From Trichosphaerium sp. ATCC 40318 (taxonomy: Eukaryota; Discosea; Flabellinia; Trichosidae): DNA of 64,000 nt. The notes beneath the pieces are model-generated. The model did not search any database, was not told the DNA's origin, and worked only from the letters and a program-made list of their open reading frames with translations. Positions 21,553 to 34,517 of the stretch are shown piece by piece. The stretch covers positions 1 through 64,000 of the forward strand of contig JALMLS010000579.1 of the NCBI GenBank assembly GCA_038496445.1, given 5' to 3'. The position numbers and the translations under genes are program-made. Each line of letters begins with the position of its first letter. Within the stretch, counting starts at the first letter, position 1.

Positions 21553-22857
21553 ATGGCTAGTGTGCAATGCGATGACATACGCTCTTGTTTCGTTGAAACA
21601 ATACCAACAGAGCTCATTGTTGCTATTTTTGAGTATACTCTGGACATAGAGCGATATCCGCTTGCTCACACGTGCTGGCTGTTCTATAATATTATTCACA
21701 GCCACATTGGTTACGGTGAAATCGTTATAAGGTCTTCAGAGTCATTACAGCTTTTACTCAGCCAGAAATCGCTTTTAAACAACACTCTTATATCATTCCA
21801 AGAGTACGAGGCCACAGACGAGGAAATAAGCTCATTGGCAGGTGTTAAATATTTATCAATTTGGCAACTGCAATTGACCAATAAGTGCCTAGAGGCACTT
21901 GCTGGTATTAAGGAAATAGATATATACGGGTGTAAAAAGATTACAGATGAAGGTATTCAATTCTTGTCGGGTGTACATACAATAGATGTGAGCTATATGA
22001 GACAGTTGACTGATAAGTCATTAGAAGCTATTTCGGGCGCTTACAAAGTAGAAATTTCTGGTTGTAATCGTATCACTGATGATGGATTAAAATCACTTGC
22101 TGGAGTTCATTATATAGATTTACAAGGTTGTAAAGTTACTGATGTTGGTGTGAAATCACTTGCTGGAGCTCACACAATAATATTGTCTGGTTGTCAAAGT
22201 ATTGATGGATCTTGTTTTGAACACTTGGCGAAAGCTAAAAATAGAAAAGGCAAAATATGTCTGCACATGATTGATATTGGTTGTTGTGAGGGTGTTAATT
22301 TCGATCATGTGAAACAATTATCTGGTGTACATGAAATTAGTTTACGATCCTTGTCCATCAAAGATGAAGATATAATACCTCTTGTTGGTGTAAACGTACT
22401 TGACTTGAATAATTGTAACAACGTAACTGTAGATTCAATAGCATCTTTTTCTGGTATTCACAGCATCGATTTAAAAATGTTATTCATACAAGACTCATGG
22501 CTTGAATATTTATCAGGAGTACACACGATAGTCTTAAGCAATTGCAAAGGTTTTACTGATAATGGATTGAGATCACTTGCAGGAGTTCATACTATTTACT
22601 TATCTTGTTGCAGTGATGTCACAGATGAAGGTGTCATTCACCTAGCTGGTGCACATACAATATGGTTGCGTGGATGTTCTAAGATAACAGATAGAGGTGT
22701 TAAAGCTCTTGCAGGTGTTCAAGCAATAAGTCTGAAAAGCTGTTCTCTTGTAACAGATGAAGGGATATCCGCTCTTAAAGGTGCTTTTAGAATAATTATA
22801 GAGGGTACAAAGTGTACAAAAGATGCTGTCATTGCTTTGGGTGCACAATTTTATTGA
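21553..22857 (+). CDS. F-box/leucine-rich-repeat protein
   Basis: The first in-frame ATG is at 21553 (MASVQCDDIRSCF); the frame is open slightly upstream but without ATG. The F-box (ETIPTELIVAIFEYTL, then PLAHTCWLFYNIIHSHIGYG) is followed by about fifteen LRRs, many ending in GVHTI or GVHYI with C-K-x-ITDxG cores. One insertion near residue 235 (KAKNRKGKICLHMIDIGCCE) breaks the repeat rhythm. It ends at TGA 22855-22857. A single exon, unlike the core genes nearby, fits recent duplication or retro-type spread of this family. Confidence 0.88.
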   Translation: MASVQCDDIRSCFVETIPTELIVAIFEYTLDIERYPLAHTCWLFYNIIHSHIGYGEIVIRSSESLQLLLSQKSLLNNTLISFQEYEATDEEISSLAGVKYLSIWQLQLTNKCLEALAGIKEIDIYGCKKITDEGIQFLSGVHTIDVSYMRQLTDKSLEAISGAYKVEISGCNRITDDGLKSLAGVHYIDLQGCKVTDVGVKSLAGAHTIILSGCQSIDGSCFEHLAKAKNRKGKICLHMIDIGCCEGVNFDHVKQLSGVHEISLRSLSIKDEDIIPLVGVNVLDLNNCNNVTVDSIASFSGIHSIDLKMLFIQDSWLEYLSGVHTIVLSNCKGFTDNGLRSLAGVHTIYLSCCSDVTDEGVIHLAGAHTIWLRGCSKITDRGVKALAGVQAISLKSCSLVTDEGISALKGAFRIIIEGTKCTKDAVIALGAQFY

Positions 22858-23409
22858 TTCATTGTGCATCTATTTCACGAGTAACAATACCACGGTCCCA
22901 ATGTACTCATTCATTTTAAATAAAACTAAGTTTTATTCTAAATGCTGTTCCATTGTTTGCAAGTAAATCTAATAGCATGCCAGTCATTTAAATGTAAAGC
23001 TTAGACTAGGTTGTTGTAAAACGAGTTGAAGCAGGGTGTCACAACTGACTATTATTTGTAGTCTGCCAGTTGCTGTAAACGACCTTTTCAAAGGCCGCTC
23101 TTGATTATCAACTATCACGTGCATTTTTGCAATATTACTTATAGAGCTACATTGGAACATATCAGTGGATTGCTTGTGTACTCTAACGGGTCGCCTGTTC
23201 AAGCCAACGAGAAATAATAGCTCTTAGGGCGTTGAGAAACCTGCTTTCGCTAACTTATGAAACCAGTTCTCCTAATTAAGGTAACAGTCATCGTCATTAC
23301 ACAAGTCTTTGACGTCAAAAGATTCGGATCTTAAACGGTTTCTTCCGTTAAATTATATAAACAACAAGAGCTACGTTTAGCTACGCTTTGACTAGTAACT
23401 ACAGAAGCG
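22858..23409. other. Intergenic; promoter region of Zn2Cys6 gene
   Basis: No gene is supported. A TATA-like stretch (AAATTATATAAAC) lies at about 23350, some 55 bp before the next start codon, and a CACGTG palindrome at about 23116. The minus-strand open frame at 22984-23202 shows no known motif. Confidence 0.45.
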
Positions 23410-26001
23410 ATGTACACCAACGATGCTGTTAAAAAAAGAAAACGCAAACGAACAAAGCTGGTTTGCGATTTCTGTCGTAAGAAACACATAAGATGTAGTG
23501 GGCCGCCTCAATGCGAGACGTGTGTTTCCAGAGGGCTTGTTTGCCTCTATTCTGGCGTATCATCAACTAATAATGCTTGTACGTCGTTTCGCTGTACCGT
23601 TTGCGTTTTTTTTTTCGTCCGAAACGTAGAGCTGACAGATAAAGTGCTTAAATCGGCATTGGCGGACAAAGAGAAAGAAGCAGAGCACTGGCGACTGAAA
23701 TTCGTTAAAATTAAAAATAAACAAAAAGAACAAGCTAAAACTGAAGCCAAAGCACAAGAAGCATACGGCGGTGATACGTTAAAGGTAACAACCTCCTCTG
23801 TAACCTTTTTTTGAACTTGAACGTTATTTTTGGCTCACATGAGAGGTGACTTAACCGTTTAAGTTTTTGAAGCGGTGACCTCTAGTTACATACTACAAGC
23901 CTAACATGTTTCTACTTTCTCAGGTTACAGCATGGTCTTTGTCAGCGCAGCTTGCCAATGCCTCAGATGTTTCAAGATGGCTGCACACTTATGACAGTAC
24001 ACTATACCAAAACTATGTACGGCAATCTTAAAACTATAAAGAGTTTCGCATTTTTTTCTTCTTTATTTCGTCGTACTAATTTTTCACGAGCTTGCACCAA
24101 TCGGACACTGGAATGCCACTGACATTGTAGAATCATTCGCTGACTACTCTGGTACTGTTTTATTAGCATCAAATCTACTTTCCTTACCATTCTATACAGC
24201 GTGGTCTTCACAGCCATATTCTTTTGAGCTCCTTGGTATCTTAGCCCTTGGTGCGAGAATAGGGGGTTATGAACAACAAGCTCATTATTTACATACAACC
24301 GCAGTAAGAATGTATAAAGATAGCCTTTATCATCCTGCAACAGCGTGTACAAGTTTTGTGCTTTGTAATTGTTGTTTATGTTTCGTTTTAGCTGGTTTGG
24401 TATTGCTTGGAGATTATGATGCTTTGATAGGAGATGTGGAAGCATTTAAAAAAAGACATGTATTAGCTTTAGGTAAGTAGTAGGAGAACGTTTTCAACAA
24501 CTCATAAAGGGCAGACATTAAAGTGTTTGGAATTTGAGCTACTGTTAAACTCTATATTCATAACATTTCTGTTACTCAAGACTTAGTACCTGTTTTTTTG
24601 CATGCAAATTCCGATGTGCCTTTTTGAAGTCATTGTTTGACCTAAATTTTCTATTATGTAGATATGGTTGAAGAACTTAAACATGACCCAAAATACAGCA
24701 CTTGGAAATCACTATCCAAACACGGATATGTTACGAGTATGGTACGAAGAATAGAACTACTTTCGGCAAATTTCTTCTTGGATAGGTACTTCCTTTGTAG
24801 TTTCTTTTGCACTTTCTGTAACTGTTATTATAGGCAGGCACAGCTCATAGTGTTAAAGAGTGCTGGAATGGAGACAGATCCTTATATTCTACAACGACAG
24901 CCTGTACCAATGACTCTACATTTTTCTTTGGTAGCTTTATGGTGTCTTCTTATCAGAGTAGGGTTTTGTTGTAACGATTGTTTCTTTTTAAAATTATTCT
25001 TTTGTAGATGTGGCTTTCAATATCAACTGTATCACCTCTACTGTTTGTTCAGTTTACAGTACTACCTTGTTATACTATTCAACCTATTGTACGCTTTTTT
25101 CGGATGATACTTTTTGTATTCGGGCACGTGATATCAACTTTGACCACATGTGCTTGGACATCTATGTTCTGGTGTTTTCTAAGTTATTTTTTTTTTGAAA
25201 TATAGAATACAGCCGACTTAGAACGTTTCCAATATGCATTATTTAGAGCGGAAACTTTTATTAATTATAGACTTTGTGATGAACACTTTTCACTTTACAA
25301 AACTTGGAGTTGTATTATTATGTTTGTAAAGGTACTTGTATACTATGCCGGAGGATTATACAGTGGTTCAATTGAGGTACTGAAGCTTGTTTTATTTGCA
25401 ACTAGTGAGCACAGATCAGAAAACAACATTAGTAAAAAATTAGTCAACACCTTTGAGTGGTTTGAGTTTGCATGCTCTTTTTGTTATTTCTTTCTTTAGT
25501 ACAGTTTTCCTTTGTTTTTTTTAACTTTTTTCTATAGGTTGCAAAAGAATGCTTTAAGGCTATGAAAGACAATGAATATATGACAAACTTTGGACCGATA
25601 TCCATGTGCATGCTATTTGATTTATGCCAGATTGCTATTTTTATGAAGCAAGGTGACTTCTTTACTCAGGTACTGCATCGCAAAACAAAAAAAGAAAATA
25701 ATGTTCATAAGCTATGTGAGCGATTGATAGACAAGCTTGTGACTTGGATTTTTCTCCCTTACCCTCTTGTGATTACTAACTTTAGTAGCTGTTTTCGTAC
25801 CTATTTAAAGAATACAACGAGATGAGTAAACCTTACTTGAAGTATGTCCTTTGTCATCTTTTTTTTTTCTTTCTCATACTAGCTTATAATATTTTTTTAC
25901 AAACCAGGTCGCTCCTTTCTTTGGCGAACAATTGCAGTCTACAATATGAAAAAGGAGATATAATTGATAGGTTCTTTGATTGTACTATAAAATTTCGTTG
26001 A
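23410..26001 (+). CDS. Fungal Zn2Cys6 transcription factor
   Basis: The ATG at 23410 gives a basic stretch (KKRKRKRTK) and a Zn2Cys6 cluster with spacing C-x2-C-x6-C-x5-C-x2-C-x6-C (starts CDFCRKKHIRC). A coiled-coil exon follows (23630-23780, rich in K, E, A, Q), fitting dimerisation. About ten further exons encode a helical middle homology region (for example LAPIGHWNATDIVESFADYS, YSFELLGILALGARIGGYEQ), ending TIKFR and TGA 25999-26001. Donors include GTACGT, GTACGG, GTACTT and GTAAGT. Zn2Cys6 factors bind CGG half sites in promoters. This family is almost confined to fungi and is the best organism marker here. The target pathway cannot be inferred. Confidence 0.88.
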
Positions 26002-26120
26002 GGCTATTGGTCTTGAACTGTACAAAATCTCATGTATTTTAACAAAAAAACCCCAAAACTCTATTGCATAAAATCTGTGGTGTACAGTTTTCTATTTAAA
26101 CATTATGTATTACTCTTTGT

Positions 26121-29100
26121 TTATGAAGCTACTACTTTCTTTGACCAATTTGGAAAATACCAAAACGCTTTTGAAATCCATAAGAAAGTAGTGTAAGTAG
26201 CATAACCCCACATTATAGGAGGAATCCAAATAGTAAATTTCTCAAATACTTCAAGTTCTCCATTATTTGTTTCGCTCTCATAAGACTCCTTGCGATCCTT
26301 TACAATTAAGCTATAAAGCCAATAATTTGCAAAAGCGAATAAACTTGATTTTCTAGTAACACGTGAGCAATAGATTGAAGAATGTTGTAATTGTGAACAA
26401 TAATAAATAAAAAAAAGGTGTACTTTGTAATTCTCTCAAAAGAGCCTTGCAGTATATCAAATGCCATGTATGGACATTTCAAGGTATATAAATGTTGTAT
26501 AGTACGCCAATAAAGATCTACAGCATAACCAAATCCCTTGAACTTTGGATCTAGAAACACCATGGTGTTAGTTCTGAATAACTTATCGAAAAACTCAAAA
26601 ATCCATTTATAAAAATGCACGTACCAACCCACGTTGTCACCACTTCGTAAGTGTCTTTAGCGCTATAATCCTAGATAAAATGTAAGCAACTTGATATTAA
26701 CAGGCCTTCTAAAAAAGAAGCTACAAGAAAGGAAAAAGATACTGTTTTTTTCTAAGAAGTAAGTTTTGTATCAGTACTCCGAGAGAATATGCTGAAATAC
26801 ATGAAGTATTCAGTAACTCAGAATCCTTGCTCTTTTTATCTATATAAATAACATATCCAGGGAACACATCGTGGTCAAAATGACCTAATTGCTCTAAAAA
26901 TAATAAGTTAGAAAACTGACTCTTGTTTTTTCTTTCAAATACCATCTTCTTGACCAATTCTCACTTGCTCGCCCTTCGGTTTTATAAAGTTTATAAACGT
27001 TTGTAGAGTTTCTTCTCCAGGCCTTCCTACGGATAGAGTATTAGTGACCAATTATGTATTCAAAAGAGAGCGTACCTCCTCTATCTCGCCATACTCTGTC
27101 TTCATTAGTAAATACCCACTTAATAAGTCTATCATTGCTGAGAGGATCCATATCTGTAAATGGAACAACATGATGTTGCTCAAGTAATATCTCTTTTAAT
27201 TTCTTACGGACTTTCTTAATATACTTTGCTTTAGGATGTTTCTCACCTTCAAAAAGAACACAAGGTCAGCAAAACAAGTTGAAGGCAAAAAAGCGAAAAA
27301 CCTCAATTCCGTCCAATTGTTCTAATCCTACTTTTTTTACTAACACGCAGAAATATGTCATCACATTTCACTTCGCTGTAAAAACAGTATTTCCACATGA
27401 GAAAAAAAAAGGAATTTGAACATACTGGACAAGTACCCATTTGAAACAAAGCAACAAAGTGAGAGGCTGATTTCAAAAAAAAACCCACTTACTTGTTTCT
27501 GAAACAATAATCTTCTCCCTTAGTTCCAAGTGCTTATTCAGCTCTACAATATAAAGTAAGTACTAACACCCTCTTGATTTTAATGTATCAAAAAAATACC
27601 ATTAAATTGTGCCTTGTTGTTACTCAGCAATCGAGAAATATTTTCCTTCTCATAGCAAAGACCAATAGTCTTTGTAATTACATTCAAAATAGCATTGACC
27701 AATTCTGTTTGTTCCTCAACAGTAATCTTAGTTCTAGTCCCACCTAACCATACAATTGTAAGAATGTTGTGTTGCACGTGAGGTGTGATGAAATTATTTG
27801 GTTTTCTTTAGATGGGGATGTACCACGTCTATCCCTGTTTCTTCTGTTCCATTGATCGAGTGAAAACCCGACTGCAATTATATTTGGTTCATCCAATCCA
27901 GTTTCGAAGTAGTGATTCACATACTGAGATATACCTCGTCCAAAAGCAGGTATAAACGCTTAACAACGAATAAGCAACACTTAAGATATAAAAAAAACTA
28001 AACAAGCGATAAATATTCTCCGTCATGGCAGGCACATACTGCGCCAAACTAAGCTAATAGCAATCCTATCTATTTTTATGGAAACGGAAACAAAACAAGG
28101 GCGTTCTAAACTACCAAAGCACAGCAAACAGCTTTGTTTGAAAAGTTTTCAGAAAAACCCAAAATAAGAGTGTAACTTACGTTTCAACTTATCGTTTCTT
28201 GTGAGTTGTTTCATAATATCAGATAATATAGTTCCAGGTAAATCCTTTACACGTTTTGGTGCTTTTGATTTTTTCTTGATCGTAGGAACTTTCATAAGCT
28301 CTGTGCTTGATTTCAACAAAGTTCTACGTGTTACACTTTCTCTCACTGTTATTTTCGGTAAGACTATTCTAGATACGTTCTGTTCATCTATAATGATATC
28401 ACCAGCCTTAATCTTTTCAATTTTAAAATCATAGTAACTCTCAACACCAGCAACTTCGAAAAAGTTGTCCCTAGGAAAAACAATCAACTTTCTCAAAAAA
28501 TTCTCAATTAGTTTCAAACGTACGTCATTGTTAACATGCTTCCAGATAGCTGAGGCTTTATGATATCCTCAAGAACACGGAAAACTTTATCAGAAGGAAT
28601 ACCTTTAGGAACAATAATGCATGGAACATGACCAGAAGCAACAAGAGTTTTGAAAAAAGAAAGCCAAACCAAAGAAGTATCAAAAGGATGACCATTAGCA
28701 TATATCTTATAAATATAGAGTCCTTGATCTGTATATACAGCTTCTAGGTTCTCAATCTCGATACCTGGAGAACCAGGTTTGTCCTTGCTTTCTTCAAAAA
28801 CACTTATAGTTGTAACGTTACATTTCAAAGCATTTTCAAGAACTTTTTCGCAATGATCACCTAAGCGCTCTATGTAAATCACCAATTCCGGCGTACTATT
28901 ATAATCGTACCAGTAGGAGCATAACACCCAGCTATTTGCTTTCCACATGTTCCAGCAGTGCCCCAGAACGAGTTTTGTAATCTGCACCAATAACGTTTTA
29001 TTTGTACTGGAGCATTTGCTTCCTTCCATTGTTCCTCTTCGTACTTTGTCTCCAATTCTCGTTCCTTAGGTATAATATCAGTATACAATCACATAATGCT

Positions 29101-32100
29101 ATAGAACCTTTGATAGCAAGCTAAGCTTTCTGTTTATCAAGAAAACACTGTTAGGATGATCTTTTATTCTACAAGAAAATAATAAGAACAAATATCAGAG
29201 CTGTCACTTTACCTCTTGTCCAGGAGTTGTTGCAAAACACTACGCCTGCTCTTAAGTTCAAATATAGAAACATTAGTGTCGTGATTATCAACAAATACTT
29301 TATTGTTCTTTATCTGAACACCATCAATGAGAACAGTATTCATAACTAAAAAGCTGTCAATACGAGTTGTTATTTTCTTTTTTTTCAAAGTTCGCCGTGC
29401 CTGGATACAAAATGTTGTACATCTCAATGTAGCCTTTAAACAGAACGAGAAGAGCCTGTTTGTATGTCCCTTCTATATTACGTTTACTACTTAATTCGAC
29501 AGAAATACCAATTTCTTTTTGCCAAAGAGACTCGTGATAACCCATTGTACTCAAGTGTTGCCTCAAGATTTATGTTAGAAAAAATTGTAACTGAAATATT
29601 TTGATTTTACGACAGCTCACTGCTGTCGGTATGTACCTGAGTTGCTTGTTCTTTTCAAGATTATATACGTAATCGTTTAAACTTAATTTTCTGAATCGTA
29701 GTTTATGTTCTGGTTGTTGCATACCATCAACACCTTCAACATTAAAAAAATGATTCCCGATACAATCCGCAATAAGTTTTGTCACATGCTCAAACCGACA
29801 TTGCTCATGTGCATTTTTAGATAATGTATCAATACGCTGACTAACAGAAGTCAATACTCTCATAGCTTGAGCATCCTAAAATAATATTAGAACAGAGTAG
29901 AGTAAGAGACAAGTGAAGGTGTACCTTTACAACATCATCAGGAAATTGTTTTCGAAAAATATTCAACAGTTGTTCGGACTCATATTCTTCAGCTTTGAAC
30001 TGGTTCTTGAATAGATTCTTATACAATATAACTCTTCCAAGTTGTTCTTCATATTCTGAAGATGCTGTATTAGAATAATTACTACTTGAAAGAGCTCTAT
30101 CAAGTTTAGAAAGAATAGTTAAAGTCAATCTTTTAACAGTTTCTCCTGCATTTAGCAAGCCACTGCAAGTGCGCATAATACGACAAAGAGACATCATATG
30201 ATTCATTGAGAGTCTAGAGAGTATAAAGGGTAAGTACAACCAAGCGAATGTTGAAAAGAGATGAAGGTCGAACATACTTTTCATCAAAAATATGAGTCAT
30301 TAGTGTCCTCAACTCAGATCTTGTAAATTCGGTGCTGCAAATATGTGTAAGTTCCTTGATTGCATCTCGTTTACCCTTCTTTATTAACTGTTTCAATAAA
30401 GAAATAACCTACCAACAAGATATTAACACTATGCAACAAAAAAAGAATTCATTTAATTTTTTCGAAAACATCCTGCTCCGCACGTTATCTGGAGCTACAA
30501 ATGATGTCAAGCTTGATGTGCAGAAGTTTGATACAAATCCAAGATCTACTAAAATGTGATAGTTTCCATGTGTCTCAAACTTGTGAGCCATAGTAGCATA
30601 TCCTTGTGCTATAGCCTACAAATAATTAACAAAAAATAAAGTGATTGTTTGCGTCATTTACCTCATAGTCCGATACATCAACCACTTTTAGAAGAATATT
30701 TAATCCATCTTGTAGCAAAGGTGTTACATTATGCTTGAGTGCAAGTGCTGTTTTTGTGCTTTCCATCATGCTATCCATTGTTGCCAATGCTGTTAATCCA
30801 TTCGTTGTTATGTTCCTAAAAAAAGAGAAAACTATTAGTTGACTTTCTTTATCTAATATGAGATGCGGACGATTTAGCATCTAAGGCTAGGATAGTATCT
30901 CTAAGAACCATGCCAAAGAATTTATAATGCGACATTTGATATTGAAACATGTATATTGTCAGGCGACCAACGTTAAGGCTCTTGCAAATGAATTGTGTTT
31001 TTTCCTACCAGTAAATAAGTTATGAATACCGCATGTGATAAAATGCTATTCGGAGCGTATTTTCCTTGTTTCAACATAAAACCTCAGTATTCAGCAACTT
31101 ACCTCAATAGTTCCAGGCCACGTGATTATCATTTTATACATAGGTTCGAGGTATTTATCCAAAAAATTTACAAAGTAATCAGCTTTTCTTTGTTGTCTCA
31201 TAAGCAAACAACAAAGATCAATTGTTGCATCAATAATCTCGAATTTACGTATGTAATCATCACCCAAATGAGATACAAACTTAACTATAGCAACCAAAGG
31301 TTTGCCTAAGAACATAAAACGGTTACAACCTCGAACAAAAAACTTAGATAAATACCATTCATGAAAACAATCGTGTCTCGACATCCGAACGCAGCTCTAC
31401 TATACGCGAAAGATTTTGACATCATAGCCACTATTAGCAATAAGAACACACCAATACCTAAAGAGTATGCGCTATGGGTACCTCGACGTTCTTGAGAAGC
31501 ATCAGGAAGTGCTTTTATAACCTGAGAAATAACGCCTTTATAAAAATCGAAGATAACTTGTTCTTCAATGTCAGCTTCTAATGCTGCTACCAATAAAATA
31601 GCTACACGTGATAGCTCAATAGCTACAACCTCTGATTTACCAACAATAGCTATTATATCTTGTTGAGTAGGACCAAACATCTGATCTAATATCTACACTC
31701 GTCAAACTACTTATCACGTGCGTATTTGACCTTCATACCTTCTTAAGAGCTCCTGGTTTCTTTCCTGATGCAACCCAAGACCGAAAGAACATAAATACAT
31801 TTGTTTGAACTCTAACAAGAGCCTCTAAAGCGAACTTAGAGGATCGCAACTACTGCTTTAAAAAAAAAGTTCTAACCTTGACTAGCATCTGGAACGAGTA
31901 CTTTTAAATGTGAGACACTTGCTGTCAAGTCAACGACATCTTCTCCACTACACAAAAAAAAGTTAACTGTATACCAATTATTTTACCAAAAGCTCTCGCT
32001 CTCATACCTGTATCTGAATGCCATTTGTTGTGCAGATAGTATAAATTCCAGCAAGACCTTGCAAAGGTCATACGGGAGTAAAGGGAACAATGAAAATAGA

Positions 32101-33115
32101 TCGTCCAAAGTCTTTTCAGGGAGGTTTATATTAGATATAAACGACATAATGATTATCTGTTCACGAGGCACGTGAGTGATGCTCTCAACATGTTTTTTAA
32201 AGTGAGAAGATTCAAGTGTACTGAGCATAGAACACTCAATATCTAGGTATTTTAGAGAACAATTAAAGTGATAAAACCCATACACCATACCTTCTAATTC
32301 TTCAATGGCATCACATAGTCGCAGTCGGACATAATCACCAATAACCTTCACATTGGAAACAACTTTGCTAAATTATTTTCTTTAGTCAATACGTTATTTA
32401 TAGCACGTGCTCTTCAAAATGAATATTAAAATGGGCGTACCGCATTGGCTCAAGTGCTGTCATAATAAAAAAGGGTTGTAGGGATCCGATAGTTGGGATT
32501 TTGACGCGCATTAAGTTTACTAGCGTGTTTGCCATTTTTTCAAAGTAAATAGGCGCCATGTCATCTTCAGGGAGCAGTAAAAATTTTATTAGAAGCGAAA
32601 CCGCGCGTTCAATGAGGGTAGGTTTAGAAACAAGCTATATTGGATGAGTTTTAACGAAAAAAAATCTTTCGCGGTTAAATATAATTTTGGTGCACACTCC
32701 GCGTTTGCTATCGCGTAGTAAGTAGTAAAGAAATAAATTAAAGATGTTTTTAACGCTTTGATGATATTTTCGGATTAATGGTGTTAAACTTAGTATTAAC
32801 GAATCTGTATAACGTACAGTATCATGTATATTGTCAATAAGTACATTGAGTGTCATTATAACATCACTGACTTGTTGGTTCGCTATAAGTGCTGCACATC
32901 CCAATAATACTACTTTTATATGTTGTTCGTTGGGAAGTAACGGGTTTTGCGCGTTGCCTAGAAATTTCAGACTGTGTAAGAAATCAAGCCATTTTATCTG
33001 TATAAAAGTAAGCGCGAAGGTAATTTAATGCCCTATCAACGCAACCACTAACAGCTGTTGGCTTTTTTGGTTCTCGTTTTGGTGCAGGCACCGGAGCACC
33101 GTTTTCTTGCTCCAT
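26121..33115 (-). CDS. Very large uncharacterised helical protein (possibly two genes)
   Basis: Starting at ATG 33113-33115 (MEQENGAPVPAPKREPKKPT), many short-intron exons follow on one strand with no clear break, ending at TAA 26121-26123 after FPNWSKKVVAS. Early exons look like HEAT/ARM-type helices (IKWLDFLHSLKFLGNAQNPL; LTALATMDSMMESTKTALAL; AYSLGIGVFLLLIVAMM). Later exons (29000-27580) include CYAPTGTIIIVRR, GHVPCIIVPKG, AFGRGISQYVNHYFETG and IIAVGFSLDQW, which look like a different, alpha/beta type of fold. I recognise no family. A gene boundary may lie near 29100-29200, but the frame continues there through a plausible exon (IKDHPNSVFLINRKLSLLSK). Exon edges are approximate; the total is roughly 1,800-2,000 codons. 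Confidence 0.55.
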
Positions 33116-33256
33116 AGTTGTTCTACTGTAAATATAACACTTGAAGGAGGTACAGAAGTGGTAAAAGCCCACTAAGCGTCATTTCGCTTAACGGCATTCA
33201 TTTATTACTTGAATGACTCTTTGGAGAAGCTAGATTTGTAAAATACGTTTATAGCG

Positions 33257-34359
33257 ATGTCATACAATGAACTCATCTCTTGGCTTTGGCTGGGCTCTTC
33301 AAAAAGTACAGACGTGTTGCTAGTTCAAATATTGGTACGCTCAATTACTACAACGCTGTATTAACGAGTTTTAGCTTGGTATCTTCATGTTTTTTATCAA
33401 CTCATGTGTTTTCTTCAAAGCTCTGTCTCCAACGATATTTAACGCTTGTATTATTACCTCATCTGTAGCCGCATGTATTATCATCGTCATAGCGTACTCA
33501 ATTCAACACTGAAATAGCACTTACATTATATAATTTAGTTGGGTAAAAGTTGATGGAGAAATCTTTGTTAACTTTGGTTTTGGATTTTTCATTGGGATTG
33601 TTTTTATGAGCATTGGAGCGTCTATTGGCGCTACAAACTACTCTATGGTTAGCATCACATACCCCTTTGTTCTTGTGGGTACCCACGTGATAAATATTTA
33701 TTTATTTTTAGATGCAATCAACAGACTTTTCGGCGTCAGTTACAAAGGTATGCGAGAAAACAGAACTGTGCTTTGTTTTATTCTAACCTTTTCTTTGTTT
33801 TTTTCTTAGCCTCAAAATACAGATAAATACTTGTTCGCATTTGACGATGAACCTCTTGTTGCGTTTAATTACACTGGATATATCAAGGGCGGCTTATATG
33901 GTTACTGTGTTGCACCTATTACATCAAATTATTCAGTGAGTTCTATTTGTATTACTACTTTACAACTCTAAATCCATGTGATATTTTATTCAGATACAAG
34001 ATGTATATGTCTATGCACTTTGCAAGCTTAAACGCATTAATTACCCTTTGTATGAAACATGCCCAAGCTCAGATCCATGCATATCAAGATGGAAAGAACC
34101 AATTGGTTTTGGTGAGTAATACTGGTTTTTTTATTCACTTTTGTAATTTTTTGCTCTGATAGGTGTGAGAGTGCACCATGACGCCACCAGCGAACATTAT
34201 GCTAATAATGCTGCCAACAACGTATCAAAAACCTTTGATATTATTAACAACTATCCTCTGTTGTTTGTAGAATGGGACAGTCCTTCGAACCAGATGAAAC
34301 ATTGGCAAAAAGTATTATTACTTTGGACAATTTTGCCAAACGCTTTATGGTACCACTAA
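33257..34359 (+). CDS. Multi-pass membrane protein with cysteine-containing loop
   Basis: The ATG at 33257 (MSYNELISWLWLGS) joins in phase across a GTACGC intron to a strongly hydrophobic exon (LGIFMFFINSCVFFKALS; SSVAACIIIVIA). The next exon gives a further membrane segment (FGFGFFIGIVFMSIGASIGA). Later exons are more polar (TDKYLFAFDDEPLVAFNYTG; YPLYETCPSSDPCISRWKEP) and end LLLWTILPNALWYH then TAA 34357-34359. There are at least three membrane segments plus a loop with a C-x6-C pair and a glycosylation-type NYT. One internal intron (33700-33810) does not keep phase by eye. No family is recognised. It starts 142 bp from the divergent large gene, so the two may share a promoter. Confidence 0.55.
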
Positions 34360-34517
34360 GCTAAACTCAATGCCAAGTCAACTTATGTCTTATCAGGATT
34401 TTACTGACAACGTACACGTGCTATTTTAAATGTACTAAAGACTACTACTATTAATGTAAATATTGGTGAATTGCGTATTCCTAATGCCATGCAGGAGGTT
34501 GCCGAACGAAGAACAAT

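Noticed and set aside
28514-29029. TRPM-type SLOG domain in the large gene
   Set aside because: Some stretches (GTIIIVRR, IIAVGF) are suggestive, but the order and the key glycine motifs do not fit, so no call was made.
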